Origin: Fragilaria crotonensis
Taxonomy: Eukaryota; Bacillariophyta; Fragilariophyceae; Fragilariales; Fragilariaceae
Direction of reading: 5' to 3'
DNA: 48,886 nt
Assembly: GCA_022925895.1 (NCBI GenBank)
Contig: JAKSYS010000489.1
Location: 1 to 48,886 of the forward strand
Shown: positions 41,436-48,886 of the stretch, in pieces
Numbering within the stretch: the first letter of the stretch is position 1
Layout: the number at the start of each line of letters is the position of its first letter
Position numbers and translations under genes: made by a program
Notes under the pieces: model-generated
What the model saw: only the letters and a program-made list of their open reading frames with translations
What the model was told of the DNA's origin: nothing
Database searches by the model: none

Positions 41436-42179
41436 TTAAGTTCGCAAATCTTTGCCACTCTTCTGTACGATGTCCCTGAGCACCTGTAGTGCATCCTCCT
41501 CAACTACGAACTTGTTCACCCCCATCAGCAAACATTCCTCCGCTGTTTCTTCTGCATCGGCATGGCGGAGATCCACCACCAGTCTTGACTTCATCGTCGG
41601 ACCGCGGACATCTAGGTAAGACAATTCCTCGCAGAGTTGAACTGTATCCTCGGCAGAGGTAGTTCGATTCTGGTTCTGACCCAGCCACACAAACTCGCAC
41701 CCTCCAGTCGCATCGATCAAGCTTGCGATTCCATTTGCCAATTCAATTGGATCATAACTCATACTTGGTAAGTCGCCAATCCATAAACATGATTTCGATC
41801 TTCTGGCAACGTAATCCGAAAGACTAGCCATGCCGGAAGTCGATGAAGTATCAGCGTAGTCAAATACGGGAATGACCCCAGCAGGGTAGGATGCAATCTC
41901 ATTCTGCGATAGAGCCGGAGCGAAAAGTTCGAATTCGGGAGATGAAGATGCAAGGATCTTCATAGCTTCCAAATGTTCCTTCCTACCCGCAACCAGGCTC
42001 TGAGCCGAGAATTTGACTCCATGGAAGCCACTGGCTTTCATCGAATGAATCCGTTGCGTTAGGGTCTCCGCGTTGGCATCCAAATCATCACTCCATTCAA
42101 GATAGACAGATATCTCAGCATCATTGTGGAAAGGTACGTGAATCCCGGACTGGGAGTCGTAATAAGTTGTCGTTGTCAT
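41436..42179 (-). CDS. Protein of unknown function, possibly alpha/beta barrel-like
   Basis: 247 aa from the first ATG of the frame (MTTTTYYDSQSG at 42179) to the stop at 41436. I do not recognise a family. The pattern of alternating strands and helices, with repeated short hydrophobic strands ending in small or charged residues (ISVYLEWSDD, GFHGVKFSAQS, GVIPVFDYAD, SCLWIGDLPS, CEFVWLGQNQ, SRLVVDLRHA, GVNKFVVEED), suggests an alpha/beta barrel. The upstream 66 bp contains, in another frame, an ATG followed by a mitochondrial-presequence-like peptide (MILTRAFARRAAVPIVG); if a base is missing there, the real protein would start with a transit peptide. Convergent with CWC15. Confidence 0.7.
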   Translation of the reverse strand: MTTTTYYDSQSGIHVPFHNDAEISVYLEWSDDLDANAETLTQRIHSMKASGFHGVKFSAQSLVAGRKEHLEAMKILASSSPEFELFAPALSQNEIASYPAGVIPVFDYADTSSTSGMASLSDYVARRSKSCLWIGDLPSMSYDPIELANGIASLIDATGGCEFVWLGQNQNRTTSAEDTVQLCEELSYLDVRGPTMKSRLVVDLRHADAEETAEECLLMGVNKFVVEEDALQVLRDIVQKSGKDLRT

Positions 42180-42892
42180 GGCGGCGACGACACCGTCCAA
42201 CGATTGGCACCGCCGCTCGCCTTGCAAAAGCACGAGTGAGTATCATTTCGTTCGACGACTAATCTGGAATCGAAGGTCTGAAAAGTAACCCTTGCTAACA
42301 AGCCGTGAAGCGCCCGCTGTTCTGACTCAAGTATACTCCTGTCCACCCTCAGGTGTTAGGTGGATTAGGCAATTCTGACCATCCAAATCTGAAGCATGCG
42401 TTGACTTCGTGACTTGTGTAGTTTAGTGCGTTGTGTGGTTTGTGGATGCTGGATGATGGAGGCTGAGCTGCATTGTGCATGGAGTGAACATGCAACGGTG
42501 GAAGCGTTCGATTTTGGAGCCCAAGTACCAGGTACTGTATTACCTTGTACAGTGCCTCAATCATTCTCGGAGTACTTGAATACAGCACTGTGTACCGGCA
42601 ATCCGTGTACATGAGGAAAAGCACGTGCGCTCTACCGTCGACGGTACTACGTGAAAACCACAGTTCGTACGAGGGACTGGCGTACGACGTATGCATACAT
42701 ACTCAGAGTACAGTGTACGAACCTGCTCTACAGGTACTACTACAGTGCCAGGTATGAGTGTTGTACTGTTGTACTGTAAGTTTGGGCAATCACAGATACC
42801 AGATACCAGATACCAGATACCAGATACATATACTTCAACCAGAGCATCGCCGACGATGATGGCATGAATGTATCTAAAATTTCAAGCGTCAA
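42180..42892. other. Shared upstream region of two divergent genes
   Basis: About 710 bp between the start at 42179 (-) and 42893 (+), a candidate bidirectional promoter. It contains dense GTAC motifs at 42525-42750 (for example CAAGTACCAGGTACTG, GAGTACAGTGTACG). No gene is supported. Confidence 0.5.
42792..42828. repeat. 7-bp microsatellite (AGATACC)
   Basis: Five tandem copies of AGATACC/CAGATAC just upstream of the cyclophilin gene. Confidence 0.9.
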
Positions 42893-44419
42893 ATGAAATC
42901 GCTGATCCGTTGGTGTGTTTTCCTGCTACCATGCTCGTCGCTTGTTATTCGTAGTTCCCCCTCGCCCCGGCAACTCCTCACAAAAGTGAGGGGTACTCTC
43001 TGTTCAGAAAATCAAGAACCATGCGAAGCAGCCGATGACGATACCCAATACTCAGACCCAAGTCGAAGAAAGCTGTTCGCATGTACGGCTGCGTCACTCA
43101 GTTTTATTGCGCAACCTGCGAATGCTGCAAAGAAATCGCTCCTTTTGGTAAACCCCAAAAAAGTCGAGGACGAAAGAACGCTCAAGATCGGTACCGTCGA
43201 CACGTCCCCATCGCAATTAAGTGTCGAACGATGCCTCTTGCAACTACTTCCAGTCAAAAAGGAAGCCTTTCGGAGGCTGGAAAACTATGTGCTAGGTTTA
43301 TCATCTCTGCGATCGCAAGCTTCTGATCCAAATGCCATCAAGAATGCTCAAAAACGGTTAGAGAGTGCTATTGAATACCTTGACACGAACAGGCGCTTTC
43401 TCGAGCCCGTCTTTAACGAAGAAGATAGTGCCATATTCCAGATTGAAAAGGCGGAAAGAGGAGAGCGACTGATCGAATCATTTCGCAGCGAACTGTCAGT
43501 ACTCTTGGCCTATAGCAAGGTGAAGAAAGGCGAAGAACTCCTCGCGAGACAGAAGAAGGCTCTCCTTGCCTTGGCTGACATTGGAGAATTGTTGGTTGGA
43601 TCATTTCCGTATGATGTACCGACTGAAGGAAGATTTTCCTTCTTACCACGCTTGGAAGGCAGATGCAGGGTCACCTTTACCTTCAAGCGCGGCAACGAGG
43701 TCCTGGGAAATTGTATAATTTTGGCTGACGGATTCGCAGCGCCGATAACTGCCGGCAACTTCGTGGATTTGAGCTTGCGCGGCTTTTACACTGGTCTTCC
43801 CGTTAAGATCGTGAAGAAGAGGATAGGCAAATCACAATCTGTCAAGTCAAGTTTCTTCTCTGAGTTGGCCGAATCAGGTCGAGAATCGTTAGGTATGGAG
43901 CCGGAACAAGACTCTGAAAATTTGTACTTATCAAAAATTGCTTCATTGCCGTTGTTAGGATCCTACAAAGAAGGATTCTACGACCCGCTTACTGCAAGGC
44001 CAAGACGGATCCCTCTCGAAATTCTACGCCAGGAAAAGGCGACTGAGCTCTCGAGGCTCTCTTACGAACAAGGATTCAATAGGTTGTCTGATTCATCTGT
44101 TGGCACAGACCAGAACAGTAAGCCAGTGCTCAGCTTGGAAATACCAGGTTTAGTCGTCTTCAACCATGGTGACAGAACCTTGGGATCCTCAGAGTTTTTT
44201 ATTTTACCAGATGGCATACCTGCAGAAGAAAGACGCCTACTTAACGGACAATACGCTGCATTCGGCTACGTCATTGAGGGCAATGATATCCTGCAATCGC
44301 TGCAAGCTGGTGATTTGATCGCTGAAACGACTGTAAGTGAGTTCGGTCAAAGGAACTTGGTGAAGATTCGCGGGACTAGCTATTCTGATGTGATGCAAAA
44401 AGGAAGCGTGATCGAATAA
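42893..44419 (+). CDS. Thylakoid-lumen cyclophilin-type protein (CYP37/CYP38/TLP40-like)
   Basis: 508-aa single-exon protein. The N-terminus is layered: a hydrophobic signal-peptide-like segment (IRWCVFLLPCSSLVI), a Ser/Arg-rich stretch, then a twin-arginine motif with hydrophobic core and AxA site (SRRKLFACTAASLSFI...ANA-A, about 58-78). This is the arrangement for import into the plastid of secondary-plastid algae followed by Tat export into the thylakoid lumen. Residues about 100-220 form a helical domain (CLLQLLPVKKEAFRRLENYV) as in TLP40-type lumenal cyclophilins. The cyclophilin-like domain follows (TAGNFVDLSLRGFYTG, LGSSEFFILPD, GQYAAFGYVIEGNDILQSL). The usual PPIase residues are only partly kept, so it may act as an assembly chaperone for photosystem II rather than as an enzyme. 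Stops 39 bp from the convergent channel gene. Confidence 0.93.
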   Translation: MKSLIRWCVFLLPCSSLVIRSSPSPRQLLTKVRGTLCSENQEPCEAADDDTQYSDPSRRKLFACTAASLSFIAQPANAAKKSLLLVNPKKVEDERTLKIGTVDTSPSQLSVERCLLQLLPVKKEAFRRLENYVLGLSSLRSQASDPNAIKNAQKRLESAIEYLDTNRRFLEPVFNEEDSAIFQIEKAERGERLIESFRSELSVLLAYSKVKKGEELLARQKKALLALADIGELLVGSFPYDVPTEGRFSFLPRLEGRCRVTFTFKRGNEVLGNCIILADGFAAPITAGNFVDLSLRGFYTGLPVKIVKKRIGKSQSVKSSFFSELAESGRESLGMEPEQDSENLYLSKIASLPLLGSYKEGFYDPLTARPRRIPLEILRQEKATELSRLSYEQGFNRLSDSSVGTDQNSKPVLSLEIPGLVVFNHGDRTLGSSEFFILPDGIPAEERRLLNGQYAAFGYVIEGNDILQSLQAGDLIAETTVSEFGQRNLVKIRGTSYSDVMQKGSVIE

Positions 44420-44458
44420 ACATGTCACAACCTTCCGATGCCTCAATGCTAAGTTATT

Positions 44459-47400
44459 CTAGTCGATTTTATCCGTGCTGCTTTGGTTCACATTCTGTGG
44501 ACCCACCGCAACGTTGCGAAGAGTCGCCGAGCGAGGCGTGCCAATGCTTGTGGTAACGCTTCCATCATCATTGATTTGTATGCCGCTTGTCTCCAAATCT
44601 GATAGGCTTCGCGTCGCAACTCGTCGAAGCGACACACCAAACTGAGTGTACGATTCAGTACACGATTCACTTCGAATTGTCAGAGGGGAAGGATTCAATC
44701 CGCCGCTTATGGACCGGCTATGCTCAGCCGACGGTGGCACCGCCCCTCCGCTGAACGAGGGACTGCGCCCGAATGAAAACTGTGGACCATACGACAGAGC
44801 ATTTGCGCCAGGTCTTGGCGTGTCGATAACATCAGAGTCGTGCTTCACGACGCATGCAGGCTCTGACGTGAACACGAAGGACTTCTTCCGAGGATCCTTT
44901 GCCGCACCTCTAGCCAAACAGACAGGTACGTACGCCGCCTTGTGAGCGTCTACCAAGAATCGTCGGAAGGATTCTCGTAGTTCAGGCGATGTTGCTTCCT
45001 TCAAGTCATGACCATCGAGATCCGACACGTGGAACAACGATGCGTCCTCATAAGCACGATGGAAGGTCGACCGCATCGAATCCCGAAAATGGACACTCGG
45101 GATAAACGGGACGATTGCAAGAAACGCTGGCCCGAAAGCTTGCTTAAGGATCATCATCGCGGTCAAAATAATTTGGCCCACAAAGAGGGCAGACATGAGG
45201 ATTTCAAATAAAAAAGGCCACCGTGCTCCACCGGCGTCGTGGTTTGGCCGATAAACGAAGACGAGGTTGCGCTTGATCAACGGCCCGCAGCACAGAAAGT
45301 ATAACAGAGCGCAAGGTGCAACCAATGGCGATGCAGGAGCTAACGCCGTTGCACAAAGAAAAACTAAACCACCGTCGATGTATAGCCTGTAAGGCGTTTG
45401 TCCTCCTGGTCCGCCGCCGCGAACGCTAACGAATTCGGGATAAGTACACAGTTGAAGCCACCAAAGTATCAGAATCAACATGGAGAACTTACACCCTCGA
45501 GCAGCATTTCCAACCTATCGCTTGAAACACAAAAGCGTTCACCTGCAACAAGTAGTGTAACGGTAGCACGATCCACGAACGGACAATTATCCAGTTCAGC
45601 CACGTAGCACTGATATGCGTAGGAATTGTATTAGCGATTTGGCGTATGATTTTGAAGGTTTCTTCTTGAAAAGCTTTTTCAGTGAGTCCCTGAATAACAA
45701 TTGTACTCAATGAGTTGCCCCATATTGCTGTCACAACGTAGAACCACCAAAAATACTATCGCCAGCGCAAGTTTGAATTGGTCAGTTGGAAATTGGCACC
45801 ACCATCGAGGAAATGATGCGTGTGAATCAAGCGAGCTACAACGTACCTGCATAGCAGTATACTCTGCATGAAACTGACTCGTTGCGTTGCTTCCGAAATT
45901 GGCAATGAACTTGAACATAACCGGACACAAAGAGAAGAAGAAGGAAAAAATCAGACCCGACGCCAAACCAGCATAGATATCTTTGAACCAAGAGATGCTA
46001 TTCAACCATGCAGCGTATCCAGGAAACACTTGATCAAGTGATTGCGGATCCAACAGGGATGTCGCAGCTTGCAGCGGGATAGTATAGAATATATATATAG
46101 AAGCGGCAACGCTGTTGCACTGAAGAGATCAATTAGCGTGCTTCCTTTCTCAATGCGCAATCACAGGTGTCAGGACTTACATATATTTTCTCAACGATTT
46201 CTGTCTCTGATGAATGCTCAGGGAAACCGGACGGCAGCACCCACGACAGAAAAATAAGTTGAACGGTGCGGCATCAGCCAAGGGAGGCACCGGCAATGCC
46301 TTAGCGGTCACCCAACGGTTCTGCCCTCGACCGTCAGCCAGACACTGACGAGCCGCCACCGCGGCTTGTCGCGACATGAAAGTAATGACCGCATATGTAG
46401 ACTCTCTGACCAAGTGTGCAGCGACTTTTTCCTTGACATCGACTCCGAACTTGTGCAACTCATCGTGGATACCCTCAATTCCTTCAGGCCGCTGACCTGA
46501 TAAAGCCTGGTAGAGTCGTTCCATGCGGCTCGCCCCTTCCTTCGAGGATCGAAGGCCATTATGTGGTCGCTCGTGTAAAATTTTCTCAAACGTTTTCCAA
46601 TGGTGACTCGATAGATCAAACGTGGACATTCCTCGTTCCTTGCGCAAATATCCGGTTATATTGCCAAACAAGTTGAAGTCGTCATGAAGATGGTCCTTCG
46701 GCTGGTTGAATACCGGCATTGCGCGGTCTTCTTCGATTTTTGCCTCCTCGACATCAAGCGCTTGACTATGACTCACCAACGATGAACGCCAATTGTTGTC
46801 AGATCCGAGAGCACCTTGTTGAACCTCCACCGCTCTAATTTGAGCCTTCTCTAACAGGAGATTGGCGGCGTGGACTCTTTCCAATGCCTCCTTTTCCATT
46901 TCCCGAAGCTCGTCAATGGTTGCGCGTCTTACCCTTCCTCGAAACAACCATACGGGCAGCAGCTGGATGCTCCCTGGGCGAATTCACGACTGTACATGGC
47001 AGTCTGCTCGGGTCCAAAGTCATACACACCTAAGCCACTACCATGGTCAAAACCAAGAACAGTCCGGTAGTATTCTTGGTTCTCTGTGCAATCTCGAAAA
47101 ATTTCTCGGTCGATCTCTTTACGTCGTCTCAACGACGCTTTTATGCCACTGCCATCTGAATGATCAGCGGAATTTTTTTCTAGGACGTCTACACGCGCGT
47201 TGGGAACGTCGTCGTCTTCAAATTCGCCTTCATTGTCCTCGTCGAGATCATCGTTGATCTCATAACCAACCTTGTTCTGAATGACGCTCCGAATAAAACG
47301 CAAACGGCGGAGTTGACCGGCAGCTGCATACCACTTTCCCCATGCATTGGCCAATTCTGAGGCGGATGGCAGAATTGTGACGGCAGCTACAGAGGAAGAG

Positions 47401-48454
47401 TAGCCAAGCGGATTGGGAACGCACGAGTCGAAATACTTAGTGGCAAATGCTAGTTGCCAATCCACCCTCTTAGTGTTAGCCAAATCAACTGCTGCCTCAA
47501 TATCATCTTCGTCCATTTCTTCCTGCGGCATAGATGGAAGACCACCTACCAAGACTGAGTACAAACAAACATTGACAGCAGTTTCACGTTGCTCTGGGTG
47601 CTTTCAAGAACAGTGAGAAACGAGATGGTAAATGGATTGCGAGGAGAGTATTGAAACTCACGGGTATCCAGGGATCTCGTTTTTCCATTCGCTTATCTTC
47701 CTCGTCATCCAACCTCGACCTTAGCAGGCTGTCCTCCAATTCGCTTCGACGCTCCGCCCAATGATCCTTTTCCAAATAATACACGCGGCGCAGGGCCAGA
47801 AGAGTCTTCCATTCCCAATACAGGGCTTTGCAGGTTGCAAAGTATATTATCCAAGTGCACAAGACGATAATGTACAGACGCGCCAAAGTACCGGCATGTT
47901 GACTTGAAGATAGGCTGCTCACGGCGGATTGATTATCGGACAAATCAGGTATGTTCGCCAGCGTTGTTACGTCGTAATTGGTCAAGTTAGGTTGCTCCCA
48001 ATTGAAGCAGGCTACGGGTCCACCGGGGCTTTCTTCATAGTTACAACGTGCTGTCAGATTCAGGGGCAAAATAACAAACATACAAAGCACAGTGACTAGT
48101 GCACAAATCTTGAGGCAGAGTGATTGAAACCTTAGCAGGACAATTCCATCCATATTGACCTTGAGCAAGAGCCCATCCAGTCCTCCATTTCGAGTTCCAG
48201 TTCCTGGGACCCTTTCAACAGCGTTTCATATGGGATTGAATTGCACCACCATATCCAACCCAACATCGCGCCACCTCGTTGCTGTGAGTATCAGAGGGTT
48301 GTGGATTGTAAATGGTGTTCTTCGGACGAGCTGTACATCGAGGGGCGATGTTGGTGGAGCGGGATCGGACAGCGCAACCGAAGAAGAAAACCGAAGTAAC
48401 TGCCACCGCGAGGCTTCCGACTGCGGTGTAGCCAATGGCTTGGAGAGTTGTCAT
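44459..48454 (-). CDS. OSCA/CSC1/TMEM63-family ion channel (DUF221), 5 exons with three 1-nt frame breaks
   Basis: Hyperosmolality/mechanically gated calcium-permeable channel family, plasma or endomembrane. Exons: 48454-47662, 47600-46181, 46111-45847, 45755-45493, 45425-44459; introns 61-91 nt. The N-terminal domain has TM segments (AIGYTAVGSLAVAVTSVFFF; ICALVTVLCMFVILPL; LYIIVLCTWIIYFATC). The cytosolic part has VYYLEKDHWAERR, YSVLVGGLPSMP and AVITFMSRQAAVAARQ. The C-terminal pore domain includes GLASGLIFSFFFSLCPVMFK, YFWWFYVVTAIWGNSL and GGGPGGQTPYRLYID, followed by a ~190-residue Ser-rich cytosolic tail. Exon phases all agree only if one base is added at 46932-46934 (GGG), one at 48210-48212 (GGG on minus) and one near 48235 (T). 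With these the product is about 1236 aa and reads IQFPYETLLKGVPGTGTRNG across the N-terminal breaks, as in the family. Confidence 0.94.
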
Positions 48455-48886
48455 TTTACAGGATGGTCAGAGATGCTCGATGTGCCACTCGTTGACAGCG
48501 GTGGAACTCAAATATATGTTGAGCAAATGTTTTCTACGGACATAGAAATCGAAAGCCTTTCTCAGAGACGTTGAACGGAGAGATTAGAAGATAGAATGGG
48601 TAAAGAGAGGTAGAGATGGCTCACGTTTTGCCATGTTGTGGACGTTGTATACCATGTCTGTGGGCGGGATGGAGAACAAGGAGCAGGAAAGAAACTGTTT
48701 CCACATGTGTTGCGTCTTGCGTCATGCAGTTATTCCTAGGTATGTACGATGCAAGTTTCACGTAGCCCAAGTATTGTGCTGTACAACGTACGACGTACTC
48801 CGAGGAAAAGGCACACAATTTGCGAGCAACGGTTTCTCAATCACTTACATCGATAACGTCATACATAACTTCAATCTACACATCTA
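48455..48886. other. Upstream region of the channel gene
   Basis: About 430 bp at the window edge, likely promoter of the minus-strand channel gene. No other gene is supported. Confidence 0.4.

Noticed and set aside
48621-48818. Minus-strand open frame at the window edge
   Set aside because: Short, no homology that I recognise, and it lies in the expected promoter of the channel gene.

Overview
The window looks like nuclear DNA of a photosynthetic stramenopile, most likely a pennate diatom. The evidence is genes split by short GT-AG introns (about 61-114 nt), an HSF-type transcription factor family, a lumenal cyclophilin with a plastid/thylakoid presequence, and PIF/Harbinger and retroelement protein remnants of the kind common in diatom genomes. 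The species call is inference. I see no tRNA, rRNA, CRISPR array, operon or virus.

Layout: (a) 0.2-3.5 kb, GH38 alpha-mannosidase (-). (b) 4.5-8.1 kb, first copy of a segmental duplication carrying an HSF gene, followed by a tandem array made of that gene's own 3' end. (c) 8.8-14.6 kb, a conserved protein of unknown function (-) and a PPIP5K/VIP1 inositol-pyrophosphate kinase (-) with an unusual C-terminal membrane segment. (d) 15-20.3 kb, repeat-rich: a 5'-truncated LINE-like insertion with a 16-bp target duplication and a 1.35-kb PIF/Harbinger-type foldback element. (e) 20.7-27.0 kb, second copy of the HSF duplication, interrupted by a 3.6-kb TA-inserting DDE transposon; the first copy preserves the empty site. 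(f) 27.4-31.7 kb, a 1.5-kb relative of that transposon, decayed sequence, then a hAT-type and a mariner-type MITE with clear target duplications. (g) 31.9-48.5 kb, dense genes: a predicted mitochondrial protein, an acidic zinc-finger-like nuclear protein, an internally deleted Harbinger element, a TVP15/COPI-associated protein with EF-hands, the splicing factor CWC15, an unknown 247-aa protein, a thylakoid-lumen cyclophilin and an OSCA/CSC1 channel.

The genes do not form one pathway; they are ordinary eukaryotic housekeeping genes (glycan turnover, phosphate/inositol signalling, splicing, Golgi traffic, plastid protein folding, mechanosensitive channel) separated by transposons. Several otherwise well conserved genes are broken by single-base deletions, mostly in or next to short homopolymers. 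This points to residual assembly indels rather than a cluster of pseudogenes, and frame breaks should be read with that in mind. The most distinctive signals are the duplication with its matching empty site, the hairpin that encloses the transposase start codon, the HSF-derived tandem array, and the membrane-anchored form of PPIP5K.
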